Source: Sternotherus odoratus (taxonomy: Eukaryota > Chordata > Testudines > Kinosternidae). Taken from it: a DNA stretch of 64,000 bases. The notes under the pieces were generated by a model, which was given only the letters and a program-made list of their open reading frames with translations, had not been told where the DNA came from and did no database searches. The stretch lies in assembly GCA_032164245.1 (NCBI GenBank), contig JAVMKO010000021.1, positions 11,600,285 to 11,664,284 of the forward strand, written 5' to 3'. The stretch's first letter is position 1; each line of letters begins with the position of its first letter. This document shows, in pieces, positions 21,440 to 32,940 of this stretch. A program made the position numbers and the translations under genes.

Positions 21440-21845
21440 CTCATGGGAATTTTTTGAGGAAACTTTTTTGGGGAAGGGTCAAAAATAGCAATTCATTGAA
21501 ACAAAAACATTTTGCAGGAGAGGGTTGATTTTGACACATTCTGCGACTTGAAACATTGTGGGGGGGGGAAGTTCTGAAATGGTCAAACCATTTCGTGTCC
21601 GCATTTTCTAAATGAAAAATTCTAGTTTTATGGTTCAAAATGAATTTTTGCTTAGAAACTGCAACTCATTATAGTAAAAAAAAAATAATTAAAGTTGAAA
21701 TCTAAATAAATGAAAAGTTTCAGCTGATCTAAACCTTTTATTAATGATTAGTAGTAGTTATTATTTATTATTCTCTCACAAAATTTTGAAATTTTGACTT
21801 TTCATTCTGTTTTGGGACAGCAAAACTTTTCAGTTGTTTCCCCGT
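21440..21845. mobile_element. T/A-rich dispersed repeat (copy 2)
   Basis: GGAATTTTTTGAGGAAACTT, CAAAATTTTGAAATTTTGAC, TTTTCATTCTGTTTTGGGAC and a poly-G tract. It matches the copy near 37430 around 'ATTTTGACTTTTCATTC'. Confidence 0.5.
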
Positions 21846-22249
21846 TAGTTCGAGGTGGGACAGACTATCAAACTGCTCCGTGCGGATTCCAACAGCAAAC
21901 TTTCTCCGGAGCTATAGTAGAGCCCAATTCAGGGAAGGTGTTGAACACTCCTCATTCCCCACTGATCTGAAATGGAGTTCACATGCTGAACATCTTGTGG
22001 GATTTACCCCTCATAGCAGAAGTACAATGAATACAGAATCTTTTGTGTAATGGTTACAAGTCTAGGCCAGCAGCCAGGTTGGAACGCAGCCCCTGACTCT
22101 GGAAGCATTAGTCGCGACCACTTGAGTAACTTCATGAGTTGGCAGCTCTAGTAAGCTCTTATCGGGACAAACTACTAGAAGGGGACATCAAATGAATTGT
22201 GCCACCATGGGTTGATGGGAAATTCTGCAGGAACATGCTTTGTCTTCAT
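21846..22249. other. Unique non-coding stretch
   Basis: Nothing recognised. Confidence 0.4.
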
Positions 22250-22318
22250 TCATATCTGTAGAGTGCTTTGGGGGCCTTGGATGAAAGCTGCCGTAGAACT
22301 GCAAAATATTAGTATGAA
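22250..22318 (+). mobile_element. SINE 3' end (second tail type)
   Basis: GTAGAGTGCTTTGGGGGCCT, TGGATGAAAGCTGCCGTAGA and GCAAAATATTAG correspond to the MIR-type 3' end (AAGTGCTTTGAGATCCT, GATGAAAGGCGC). A second SINE in the same orientation follows at once. Confidence 0.6.
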
Positions 22319-22319
22319 A

Positions 22320-22552
22320 GTAAGGCAGTGCAATCTAGTGGTCACTCCAGGGGAATTTCAGTCAGGACTCACTGACTCATTCTGTGACATTGCAGAAGTC
22401 ACTTTTGCCTTTCTGTGCCTCAGTTTCCCACCTGTCAAATCGGGTGAAATAGGACCCAAGTCTCAGAAGGATTGTGAGGCCTAACTGGTGTTTGTAAAGT
22501 GGTCTAGATCCTCTAAAAGACAATAAAGACGTGCAAATTATTATTATTTAAT
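22320..22552 (+). mobile_element. MIR-like SINE, full length
   Basis: The head includes TGCAATCTAGTGGTCACTCC. The core is TGCAGAAGTCACTTTTGCCT, TGCCTCAGTTTCCCACCTGT. The 3' end is TGTTTGTAAAGTGGTCTAGA followed by ATTATTATT. It forms a head-to-tail pair with the preceding tail. Confidence 0.7.
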
Positions 22553-23221
22553 TTGGGTAACATCCTGAGATCCCGGTTTCCAAACTGGCGCACCCGGTGA
22601 GTCGGCCGATAGATTGCAAGAGTCCTTGTTGATTTTAGTTTCATCCCATGTTTGACTTTTCTGTATTCATGATCTGGGATGTGTCAGGTCTTTGAAAAGC
22701 ACAAACCCAAATGTACAGCGTCTTAACCATTTCATTTGTAAAACAACATCCTAGAAAAGAGCTAATGGGAAACAAAGTTATTCTAAAGCATCTGCTTTGT
22801 GTCCGTTTTCTTTTGGTCACTGTGCGCAATGCAAATGCAGGCTATTCCTTTTCACCCTTTCAGAGATAAATATGGGGGTATTATATAGAAACTTGAAACC
22901 CAGTCCGGGCTCTGCTCAGTATTAAAAAAAAGCCTCCCAGTTCATCTGTCAGCCCCTGACTTTGGCTTTAATTAAATAGATTTGTAACCTTCACTGACAA
23001 GCAAGTGTCTTTGGTAAGTTGCAGACTGTAAGGAATCCTTTTCAGCCTAAGAAGGATGCCAAATAAAATGTCACTCATCTCCCCTACGAGAGAGCTCTCT
23101 CCAGACTTAAAAATAAATACACAACTAAAGGTGTGCCACTTGGAGGGCTGTTGATAGCATTTTTCTAGGGCAGAGGGAAGCTTAGATTAGAAATGGAAGC
23201 AGTTGTGTGTCTGGCATAAGG
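22553..23221. other. Unique non-coding stretch
   Basis: No gene or repeat recognised. Confidence 0.4.
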
Positions 23222-23350
23222 CTAGGCTGACCAGATGTCCTACTTTTATAGAGACAGTCCCAATTTTGGGGGTCTTTTTCTTATATAGGCTCCTATTACC
23301 CCCTCACCCACTGTCCCGATTTTTCACATTTGCTGTCTGGTCACCCGAGC
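23222..23350. mobile_element. Short MITE-like element with terminal inverted repeats
   Basis: GCTAGGCTGACCAGATG at the left end pairs with TGTCTGGTCACCCGAGC at the right. The interior reads GAGACAGTCCCAATTTTGGG ... CTTATATAGGCTCCTATTAC. I recall this 125-130 bp element as very common in turtles. Confidence 0.7.
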
Positions 23351-24746
23351 ATACGCAGGGGTGTAAAGATCTAGGGGCCTGGTTCTCCAATGCCATGTGC
23401 AGCTATTTACACTGGTGCAATGAGGGTGCAAAATGCAACCACTCTGGCTGGGTAGAGTTCTCACGCCCCCTTTGCACTGGTGCAAGCACCTATACAACGT
23501 GCAAGGCAGTGAGGAATGGGGCCCTACCTATCCCACAGGCGTTTTCCTGCCCTTCCGGAGAGAATTTCATTGAATAACACTGAGTCTCTGTTAATATGGA
23601 CTCAGCTGCAATCGGAAGCCTTCAGACTTGTGTATGAAGATCTTGACTGGAGTCTTTTTAAGCGTCTGGGGAGGTTATAAGATGGAGGTGAATGTCAGCC
23701 GTTAGCAAGGCAACCGCACAATCAGTTCACTCACTCTACAGCAGATGACCGCTCCCTCGGAGCTCCATCCGATTTGTAGCAGCCCAGTCCAATAAAAGAA
23801 TGAACAAAAGAAAACAAGCCAGTGCAGCCAGCAGAAAGGCTGCTCCTCTCCTCTTCCCATTGCTAAGGAGGAGGAAGAATTTTTCGCTGCATGGAGCTAA
23901 CTTGCTGGCGTGTGGCTGCTAAATGAATCTGACCCAGGCTACGTTTTCCCTGTTCCACTTATTGCACACATGAAAATCCCTGGGAAAGGAAACGAGATCA
24001 ATTTGAAATGAAAGCAGCAGGCTCACTTTGTTGTCTTATTAGGAATGAGTCCGTCTGCCTTTTTTTATATTTTGGGGCACAGGAAGTCTTTAAAGCGCCA
24101 TGAAGGGTTTAGGGTTCGAGATGGGCCCGATCCTGGACCAGACGTGGAAGGTTTCAGAAGTGCTCAGCTCCAGTTTAGGCACCAAATAAGCTTTGGATGT
24201 AGCGCTCTTGGGAAAACGTGTCCACAAGCCTCCCGGTGGGAGCTGCTGGGTGCTGAGCACATTGGAAAATCGGCGACTCGGGGAGTTCGGATGCAGCGTT
24301 TTGGTTCACGCCTATGTTTGTATGGATGTGCAGCTCACTCCCCATTCTCCAAATAGCACAGGGGACCTGGCCTTTATTCGGATAATCGAGAGGCCAGAAG
24401 GGGCAGTGCACAGAGGGAATGAGGGAGCAACTCACGTGCCAGATCTGCAAAGGGTCCCCTGCATTGCTGTGGGAGACATTCCGTAGCAGGACAACCTTGC
24501 CACAGCGCGGTCTCTTCTCTCATCCAAACCTTCCCGTTATCCGAATCCGTTCTTCTTCCCCAGGAGACAAAGAACGGATTTCGATAGTGCGGAGGTTCAG
24601 GTCATAGGGGTTTGGAAAATTGGGAGCAGACTCTATTCCCATGTGAGACACAAAAACTCTTCAGGACGATTTTCACAGTATTTCAAAAGTGAAATATAGT
24701 TTTTAAAAAATGAAGAATATTTCAGCCAGCTCTAGTAGGGACAGGT
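23351..24746. other. Mostly unique stretch
   Basis: The part 23370-23520 resembles a common 'TTTACACTGGTGCAATGAGG' / 'TTGCACTGGTGCAAG' dispersed fragment. From 23580 to 24170 the sequence is unique and could be regulatory. The 90-100 codon frames at 24045-24486 overlap on both strands and lack domains. Confidence 0.35.
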
Positions 24747-24880
24747 TATCATCCCTATTTTAGAGTTAAGGCACAGAGAAATTAGGTGACTTGCCCGAGG
24801 TCACATGATGTGTCTGGCACAGAATTTAAACCCAGAGCCCCTAAATTCTGGTCCCAAACCAGTGTCCTACCCAGAAGACT
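24747..24880 (-). mobile_element. MIR-like SINE fragment
   Basis: GTTAAGGCACAGAGAAATTA, GGTGACTTGCCCGAGGTCAC, then the head remnant TTTAAACCCAGAGCCCCTAA. Confidence 0.65.
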
Positions 24881-25537
24881 CCTGCTCCTCAGCCTTCATG
24901 TTGTCTTTTTTTGCAGGGAGGCTTTGTTTGTGACAGTATTTGGCTCAAATCTTTCAGGGCTACCCAACAATAGCACACCACCAGCCTCTTGCTGAAGTTC
25001 TTCCACTAATGGGATCGTTAGTCACTCCCTCGTGATGGTTCATTCATCATCTACTCACTATTCATTTGTTAATCACATGATAAATCTGCTCAGGTGGAAA
25101 GAATAAAAACAGGGCAAGAATTACATTCGTACTGTCCTCTTTACAATTGTTGTCATTCCCTTGATGGAGTAGAACTAGCGAGATCTGTCAAACACCAGAA
25201 GTTCAGGAATATTGACCTTCTCCCTCAGCATACTAACCAAAAATTGTTTATACCTGATTAAAGAGGGTGGTTGGCACTGAGTCTGATACACACAGTGAGG
25301 AGAGGAGGCAAAAGAAAGATACACTCAGAAGGAAAACAGGTCACTTGGCATTTGGGAGACTGTGGATAAGATTCTCAGTCACATGGGCAGAAATGCAGAC
25401 TAACTCCATGGACTTCAGAGGAATGACTGGATTGACAGAGCAGCTTCTGGCTCTCTGGGGTATTCAGTTACATGTCTAGTTAAGTGTTAGAATTAATGGC
25501 AGAGGAATCTGTGAAGATATTAGGAGTTGGTAACCAT
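24881..25537. other. Unique non-coding stretch
   Basis: Nothing recognised. Confidence 0.4.
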
Positions 25538-26400
25538 TATAGAATCAGAAATGGGAATATAGAATTGAAAATGTAGGGCACGAAGTGACTTTGTGAGGTC
25601 ATCTACTCCACTCCTCTGTGTTGAGGAAGGACTAAATAAACCTGGGCCATCCCTGACAGATGTTTGTCTAACCTGTTCTGAAAAACCTCCAATGATCATT
25701 CCAGAATCTCCCTTGGAAGCCTGTTCCGAAGCGTAACAATCTTTGTAGTTAGAAAGTTTTTCCTCCTATCTAACCTAAATCTCCCTTGCTGCAAATTAAA
25801 CCCATTATTCTTGTCCCAACACCAGTGGACATGGAGAACAATTGATCTCAGGGTTTGTTTGTTTTTAAAAAACAGTTTTCAGATATAGTACGAGCTGTTA
25901 TCAGGTCTCCCATCTGTTTTCTGTTCTCAAGACAAAATATGCCTAGGCTTTTTTTAACCTTACCTCATAGGTCCTATTTTCTAAACCTTTGACCATGGTG
26001 GCTCTCCTCTGCACTCTCTCTAATTTGTCCACATTTTTTCTAATGTGTGGAGCCCAGAACTGGACACAGGACTCCAGCTGAGGCCTCACCATTGCCAAGT
26101 GCAATGGGACAATGACCTACCATGTCTTACATAAAACACTTCTGTTAATACACCTCACTATGATATTAGCCTTTTTTGCAACTGCAACAGATTGTTGACT
26201 CCTATTCAATTTGTGATCCACTCTAGCCCCCCGGATCCTTTTCAGCAGAACTATCACCTAGCCAGTTATTCTGTTTGTCATTGGGCCTTTGATATTTTTT
26301 CCTTCCTAAGTGAAGTACTTTGCATTTGTCGTTATTGAACTTCATCTTGTTCATTTCAGACCAATTTTCCAATTTGTCAAGGGTCATTATTTTCAGATAA
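25538..26400 (-). mobile_element. CR1 LINE, 3' end plus RT C-terminal domain (pseudogene)
   Basis: This is the longest LINE relic in the window, about 0.86 kb. The 3' end (TATAGAATCAGAAATGGG) leads into AGAAAGTTTTTCCTCC, GAGCCCAGAACTGGACACAG, and GCCTTTTTTGCAACTGCAAC in reverse complement. The minus-strand frame near 26453-26223 translates to MKFNNDKCKVLHLGRKK, a hallmark of the CR1 reverse-transcriptase C-terminal part. The copy is 5'-truncated and full of frameshifts, and encodes nothing functional. Confidence 0.8.
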
Positions 26401-26703
26401 CAGAGGAGGAAAATACAAGAAGAAATGTCATCCCACTGAACTCCTCTTTCCATTCTGAACTAACCAAGCATCCTGAGTGTGCAAAATCAACCTAGAATAT
26501 AATAAGAGTCGTCAGCAGGGTTCAAACCATAAGCTTTCAGAACCACAGCACAGATCTTTGCTACTTTATCTGAAGTAGCAGCACCATTAGCGAGTAGCAG
26601 TTATAGGTTGTTGTCCTAATCTTGAACAGGCTATAGAGAGTGGGGGAAGAAGGGGGAATTGACCCATGCATTGCCTTGCATGTTACAAGAACAGACATTC
26701 TTC
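26401..26703. other. Unique non-coding stretch
   Basis: Nothing recognised. Confidence 0.4.
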
Positions 26704-26748
26704 CACTCTCTCTCTCTCTGTCTCTTTCTCTCTCACTCACTCACTCTT
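26704..26748. repeat. Imperfect (CT)n/(CTCA)n simple repeat
   Basis: CTCTCTCTCTCTGTCTCTTT then CTCTCTCACTCACTCACTC. Confidence 0.85.
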
Positions 26749-27756
26749 CTTCCTACCAGAAGGAGGAAACAAAAATTGGACCAAAATGCAGGGTAATGTT
26801 TAAAGTTAAACTATCAGACCATTTATCAGACTATTTTATCTCTCATGATACTCAGTGAACACTTTTCAGTACAGGTAGGATAATATTGCTTGAGTTTCAA
26901 TTAATAACTTCAACCAAGCTTTAGTCAAACCCAAGTTATTGGGTTCCATACGTTAGTCACTGGTTGAAGTTCTAACACCTGTGTTATGTCAGAGATGATC
27001 TGTTAGTCCCTTCTGTCCTTATAGAACCTGTTGATTAACTTGATTCCCTTACAATAAGCATCCCAGCAAAATGAATCTTTGACAGGAACATCCCTGGAAA
27101 GAGTTACTTTTAAGCATATATTGTAGAATATCTATAGAAGGTGAATTTGAAATGCATAATCTTAGATACCCAAATTTGACTGTTACAGACATCCAATCAG
27201 GGAGCAGAAGCACTAACCTGTGGCCTAAACATCACAACAACAAATCAGTTTGAATATCAAATATTCATAGCAAGTCTGTGTGCAAATAGCCTACAGGCCA
27301 AGAATTATTCAGAAGAGTTTTTCAGCAAATAATTCTGAAGAAATATGCTGAAAACTCCAGGATCTGTTTGTAAACAACTTATGACCAGAAAGAAACACAA
27401 ATTCATCAGATAAGTTATTTGTTTGTTGCCGGTTATTAACAATTTATTACCAGATATTTCATCTAGGCAATGGGAGTTAGGCACCTAAGTACCTTTAAAG
27501 ATCGGAACCTTAGTGAGTTGCAAAAGCAAGCCTCTGTTGCCAAGACAGAGCATCCTCTTTCTAGAAATCAGCCAGAATCAATCAGGCAATTCTTGAAACC
27601 CACCTGTCAGCACTCAAACGTTGGCAGTTAGGTTAAAATGGGACCCCAGCAAAGGCTACAATCTCCCCAACTCCAATTTTGGTTTTGCAAAATAAACTTT
27701 CCCTCATTGTCTCCTCTTTCAGACAGAGAAAGGCCAAAAAGTAAAAGCATTTAACC

Positions 27757-27759
<3 letters not shown>
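26749..27759. other. AT-rich, mostly unique stretch
   Basis: The short piece 26995-27040 (AGATGATCTGTTAGTCCCTT, CTGTCCTTATAGAACC) resembles a CR1 3' end on the plus strand. The piece 27474-27505 resembles a fold-back arm (TTAGGCACCTAAGTACCTTT). The remainder is unrecognised. Confidence 0.35.

Positions 27760-27813
<54 letters not shown>
27760..27813. repeat. (GA)n microsatellite
   Basis: About 27 uninterrupted GA units. Confidence 0.95.
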
Positions 27814-27815
<2 letters not shown>

Positions 27816-29402
27816 TGTCACATCTCCTCCCATCCCCATTGTTCCTTGTCTGTTCTTTCCCTGGGTTCTTTTATTAGTGTTTCACCAGGCTGATGTTTGA
27901 ACTGTTTGGAGTCCCTGATTTCTCCATGCCGTAGCCTTTCCCTTTCCTTCCCTTGTTTTTTCCCTCCTACCTTCATTTTTATCCTCCTATGCATAAAAAA
28001 ACCCCAAACCCTTGACTTTTTCCATGATGCTCACATCCCTACAAGGCTTAAAAAGATAAACAGGCTGCAGCTTGCCAGGAGGCGGGGAAGGAGCAAAAGA
28101 GGCTGAGCTGGCCTTGGTCTGCGAGTGACAGACTAGTGTAGGTTTGGACATTCAGTTCAGAGGAGCAGCCAAATTTCCCATGAGTGCTGCATCCTCTTAC
28201 CTCCTTACTTCTTAGCCCAACTCTGTGATCTCCCCACACCCAGCTGAAAACAGCAACTGTGGGGTACCTCCCCAAGAACTCGCCTAGGATGGAATCTGCC
28301 CAGATATCATTCCGGGGAGACTCTGCTCACCCTACCACCATCTGCATACGCTCCCCCACCCCCAAGCCCTCAAGGAAACACTGGGGTTTGGGGGGTGGCT
28401 CCCAGGCATTTTTCCTGTTGCCCCCTGTAAGCAGGAATCGTCTGAGACTGAGGCTCCGTCTGTATTGACGCAGGCAGCTCCAATGCAGCATGTTGCCTAA
28501 GGCAGACAAGCCCTGTATTAAATCCAGTGCATCTGAATCACATGCCCCCCTTCCCTGCCTAAAACCTCTCATCCTCCCCATTAGCCATTTCCACACACCG
28601 TTTAATTGTGCTGAATTCCTCTGAAGTCAGGACTGTGCAAGGGTGATACACACTGTGCCGGGCTGTCTCTAACTTTCCTTCTTTCACTTCTAATCCTTTA
28701 TCTCTTCTCAGCACTTTTCCCCATTGCAGCCCAGGAAGCGGCATCGCTCTCGCTCCCTGCAATGCTGCCGGGCGTTTGATAATGTGCTGGCAGCTTTATT
28801 CCTTTCCAGTTTGTTCCATGTGAGGTTTCACTGGCGGAGAAATTGTTTATCGCCCTCCGCTTCCATGCCCAGGCTCCCTAGGTTGCACTCCAAGGTTATC
28901 GGTTAACAGAAGCTCACATAGGACTGCAGTCTGGGACTCAGTGCTGGTTGAAAGCATAGAGCCAGAGAATTAGCTAATGGGAATACAGGGGAACTGGGAA
29001 GCAATAGCTAGAGGTGGATGTTCACAGCTGCTGGATCATGCCATGAATCTTTCCTTGTCTTTTCCAGATCTCCTGCGTTGCTAATAGGGAAGCCATTATT
29101 AAACGGTTATTCCTTCAGCTTGGCTTTATGGGTACAATCACTGACCACTTATTTCATATTTCACCTCTCATTTCATTGTGTGCCTCAGTCAATGGAACAA
29201 AAGGAGGTGTCTGAAATTCCGACGCTAGGTATTTAGCAGCTCGTATTATTTCCCCTTGAACCAGAAATAGTTTTTTCTGGACAGCAGGAAAAGAAAATGA
29301 ACCCAACTGATGGCAGAGGCTGAAAATTTAACATGCACCTGCTACGCAAGCAACTAAAGAAATTCACCAATTTGCCTCCCACTCCGGGGTCATATGACCA
29401 TC
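27814..29402. other. Unique stretch, part possibly regulatory
   Basis: No known repeat for about 1.6 kb. The parts 28700-28910 (CpG-containing) and 29060-29402 (TAAT-rich: GCTAATAGGGAAGCCATTAT, CGTATTATTTCCCC) look like conserved non-coding sequence. The small frames lack domains. Confidence 0.35.
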
Positions 29403-29569
29403 TTTGTTTGCATCAAGAAAGCCAGGGATACTTGTAGCACCTTAGCGACTAACTAGTTTATTTCAGAAAGCTTATGCTGAAATTTCAGAAAGCTTATGCT
29501 GAAAGTATTCCTGGCTTTCTTTACGGATACAGACTAACATGGCTGCTATTCTTGAATTTGTTTGCATCA
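29403..29569 (+). mobile_element. Fold-back retroposon with exact 13-bp target-site duplication
   Basis: TTTGTTTGCATCA occurs at 29403-29415 and 29557-29569, bracketing about 141 bp. The insert contains ATACTTGTAGCACCTTAGCG, ACTAACTAGTTTATTTCAG, and ends with TTTACGGATACAGACTAACA, TGGCTGCTATTCTTGAA. A 22-bp tandem duplication of its loop lies at 29461-29504. It sits within otherwise unique sequence, so it offers a clean presence/absence insertion marker. Confidence 0.8.
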
Positions 29570-30030
29570 GTATCCAATGTACCAAATACATTTCAACCTC
29601 TACCCAGCCTTCGTTTTAGTAGTTCAGAATAGAGAGGGTTATAATTAAACTTGCCAGGAATTGTCCCTGGATACATGGTTTGGGGGTGTTTTGGCAGAGC
29701 CGTTATCCCTTTCTAACTAACAACAATAAGGGTGTATTGTCAAATTCGGACTTCGGGATAAACTGCAGGGGATAGTGGACCTGATCCCAAGCCCACTGTC
29801 ACCAATGGAAAGACTTCTCGACTTCAGTAGGGTTTGAATCAAGCTTTCCTCATGTCTAACTGTTCCCGCTGCCTTAGTACTGTACTGAGCCAGTGTCCAG
29901 TGTGGTGGTAGGTGGCTTTGTGGCTGTTTGTTTTTTATTTTGTACCATCTTTAGGATGAGGTATTAAACTAAGGTCCTATCTGTGACCATTAGTTTTTGC
30001 ATCCTTGTGCAGGGCTTTTTTCAAGAGTAA
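29570..30030. other. Unique stretch with one fold-back relic
   Basis: The part 29782-29848 (CTGATCCCAAGCCCACTGTC ... GGAAAGACTTCTCGACTTCA ... GGGTTTGAATCA) is an inverted-repeat relic of the same kind as 48905-48980. No exon is seen. Confidence 0.4.
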
Positions 30031-30283
30031 GGGCGTCTGTCTAGTGGAATCGCAGGGTGTGACTGCAGTTCAGGCAGACATACCCACGCTAGCTTTAATC
30101 TAGCTAGCTCGCATCCCGGAGCTGTGAACCCATGGCAGCGCGAGCTTCAGCCCAGCTGGACAAGCCCATCCGGCATCCTCGGTCATTATTTGCAGGCCTA
30201 GCCAATGCTGACGCATGCACTGCCGCGGTTTCACTCCTCTGGGGCCTGAGCTGGCTAGATTCATGTTTGTTTGGCTGTATCTA
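30031..30283. mobile_element. MITE-like element ('GCTAGCTTTAATCTAGCTAG' family)
   Basis: GGAATCGCAGGGTGTGACTG, CAGACATACCCACGCTAGCT, TTAATCTAGCTAGCTCGCA; the right end is GGCTAGATTCATGTTTGTTT then GGCTGTATCTAC. It is related to the small insert at 61913-61990. Confidence 0.5.
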
Positions 30284-30284
30284 C

Positions 30285-30450
30285 TAGCCCATTGATGGAC
30301 CTATTCTCCATGAATTTATCTAATTCTCTTTTGACTTATACTCTAGTTATACTTTTGACTTTCGCAACATCCCCTAGCAATGAGTTCCACAGGTTGACTG
30401 TGCGTTGTGTGAAGAAATAATTCCTTAGGTTTGTTTTAAACCTGCTGTCT
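30285..30450 (-). mobile_element. CR1 LINE fragment
   Basis: CCATTGATGGACCTATTCTC, TTCGCAACATCCCCTAGCAA, GAGTTCCACAGGTTGACTGT and GTTGTGTGAAGAAATAATTC occur in order. In reverse complement this matches the CR1 RT end/3' region. Confidence 0.75.
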
Positions 30451-31405
30451 AAGAGCCCAGTATCCCTGGCAGCTCCAAAAAATCCCCAAATAATGGGGCC
30501 TCCGATAATCCCAAAAGCCCTGGGGCCTTTAAAAATCTCCTAAATCTCTGGGGCAGGAACAAAACTTCACAAAGCCCTCTGTGACTAGCACTGCTCAGTA
30601 GCTCTCCGTGTCCTGTGGTCATCCTTGCTTTACTGCAGGTGAGTGTAAAATGGCTACACTCCTGATTGGTTATTATTTTTATTCCCCATTGTCTGTCTCC
30701 TCCCTTTGGAATATATATGGGATGGCAGAGGCTCGCATAACCCAAGGGAGCAGAGGGGATTTATGGCTGTCAGGCAGTGCTTAGTACAGATATGCAGTAC
30801 AGCACCAATCAGTTGCCAGAATAGCTCAGGAGATATACATCATGGGAGAAAGTTGTCTGAAATTAATTTTCAAAGGGCTAAAACATCACCCATTTTAACA
30901 GCAGAGGAGTCTGAGGGTAATAAATCATTAATACTGGTGGGGTTTTTTACGTACTTTGCAAAAGTGGTGTTACATTTTTTTCCCCTCACAACACGCAAAA
31001 ACATATTTAACCCTTTTAAACAAAGAGCCTTTCATGATCAAGACTTCAAAACATCTCTCAGCTAACTTGATTTTGAAAAAAAAAATCCCTAAAACGTATC
31101 TCATCCAGTCCACAAGGAAAGATCCTCGTGACGAGAGTGGCCATGATTTCAGCCACAGCAGGTGGCGAGTCTATGGGTGATGTTTGGAATTCTGGGAGGA
31201 GCTTGTATAGAAAACAGAATTTATTCCCCATCACTCCAAACACACTCATTCTGAGCCCTGATTGTGAGAAGTTTGTAAAAGGATTTGGGGGGGTTGTTAA
31301 ATTGTATTGTGATTCTCTGCCATTTTTTTCACTTCAGCTATGTCTACTGGCCACCAAATTCAGAATAAGACTGGGTCTCCTTAACTTATAGATGGCAGGC
31401 AACAT
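30451..31405. other. Mostly unique, AT-rich stretch
   Basis: Nothing recognised apart from poly-A/T tracts. The 119-codon frame at 30706-31065 has no domain. Confidence 0.4.
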
Positions 31406-31431
31406 GATCTATCTCTCTATCTCTCTATCTC

Positions 31432-31473
<42 letters not shown>

Positions 31474-31576
31474 CCAATCCACCCTATGTATCTAATCTAT
31501 CTATCTATCCCCATACATCCTATCTATCTATCTAATTTATCTATCTAATCTATCTATCTATCTATCCCAATCCACC

Positions 31577-31641
<65 letters not shown>

Positions 31642-31700
31642 CCAATCCACCCTATCTATCTAATCTATCTATCCCCATACATCCTATCTATCTATCTATC

Positions 31701-31748
<48 letters not shown>

Positions 31749-31815
31749 ATCTATCTATCCCAATCCACCCTATCTATCTATCCCAATCCACCCTATCTAT
31801 CTATCCCAATCCACC

Positions 31816-31876
<61 letters not shown>

Positions 31877-31886
31877 CCAATCCACC

Positions 31887-31927
<41 letters not shown>

Positions 31928-31946
31928 CATCTATCCATCTAATCTA
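31406..31946. repeat. Hierarchical (CTAT)n array with interspersed 12-bp spacer
   Basis: About 540 bp of CTAT (GATA on the other strand) units. CCCAATCCACCC interrupts the array seven times (31473, 31566, 31641, 31759, 31782, 31805, 31876). CCCCATACATCC interrupts it twice (31509, 31673). The three copies at 31759, 31782 and 31805 are spaced exactly 23 bp apart, forming a higher-order repeat. Confidence 0.95.
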
Positions 31947-32061
31947 CTTCTGGTACATTGGTGAGTCACAGTCATATTTGAATCAATAACTTTTTAACCA
32001 GGTAATAAATAAATAAGGGCCCTCCCTATCCGACACAAGGTTCATTTGCCTTTAGAGCCTC
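31947..32061. other. Short unique spacer
   Basis: Nothing recognised. Confidence 0.4.
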
Positions 32062-32310
32062 GATCCATCAAGACACTGAAGCCCATACTTAACTGTAAGC
32101 AGATGCTCAAGTCCTGCTCTATTGAGTAGCGAACTCGAGTGTTATTTTAATGGGACTTAAATGCCTGTTTAAATGCTTTGCTGAAGTGGTTCCAAAGCAC
32201 CGGAGCATGTTTAACTTTAAGCGTGTCCTCTGCTGAATCATGGCTTAAGGCTCTGATCCTAAAAGATCCTCGCATGCAAAACTCCCACTGACTTCTTAAT
32301 GAGGGCTTGC
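32062..32310. mobile_element. Fold-back element ('CTTAAGCA...TGCTTAAG' family), decayed
   Basis: Stretches such as CATACTTAACTGTAAGCAGA, TGTTATTTTAATGGGACTTA, TTAAATGCTTTGCTGAAGTG, and CATGTTTAACTTTAAGCGTG resemble the arms and centre of the elements at 14446-14567 and 42697-42855. Confidence 0.5.
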
Positions 32311-32849
32311 AAGATTGCACCCCTCGTGCTCCAAGGGACGTGACATTTCTAGCAGGTATCCCCCAAGGCTTAAATTCTCAGAGTATTTCCCAAAGCCCTC
32401 CAACACACCCCTCTACCGCATGCTATAAAAACTCCAGGGGGATTGAAAATATTTACCAGAGCTCTGCTCTGGACTGCTTCTAATGAATTTAAGCCCTGGT
32501 AACACCATTTTAACGTAGCTGTTTTTACCCCCTTGTCAATAGCTTTTACACCTGCAAACAAGATCATGTGACTTCAAAAAAAAGCTCCCCACACTTTGCT
32601 CTGCAGTGCTAGATATACACTTCATGTACAACACTCTGGCTTTTAATGCTAGTAAAATTGGCCATAACCATTACATTAGAATATTATTTTCTCCCTCATG
32701 TTGACAAAGCCCTTCCTATAATTCAACAAATCCACAAATCAGTTTTTGTTTGTGCAAAGAAAGCAACACTGACCCCTCCTTTCCACTCCCCCACTGCATT
32801 TGCTTTCAAAATGCAAAATATAACGTGCAGTAAAAACCATCTTAAAAGT
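32311..32849. other. Unrecognised stretch, partly repeat-like
   Basis: The part 32400-32520 (AACTCCAGGGGGATTGAAAA, TACCAGAGCTCTGCTCTGGA) may be a dispersed repeat, but I cannot classify it. Confidence 0.3.
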
Positions 32850-32940
32850 CAGAGCCAGATCCACTGCTAGTGTACATTGGCTTTTCGATGTCTGCTTCCA
32901 TGGCGCTTCATCACATTATATCAGCTGCGGGTCTGGCCCA
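32850..32940. mobile_element. Fold-back element, about 90 bp
   Basis: GAGCCAGATCCACTGCTAGT pairs in reverse complement with ATATCAGCTGCGGGTCTGGC. It belongs to the GGATCTGGC-ended palindromic family; a related relic lies near 53555-53690. Confidence 0.55.

Noticed and set aside
26223..26453. Minus-strand protein-coding gene
   Set aside because: The peptide is the CR1 RT C-terminal signature in a frameshifted LINE relic.
31406..31946. Possible CRISPR-like array (regular repeats with spacers)
   Set aside because: The unit is a tetranucleotide with recurring identical interruptions in a vertebrate-type context; spacers are not unique.
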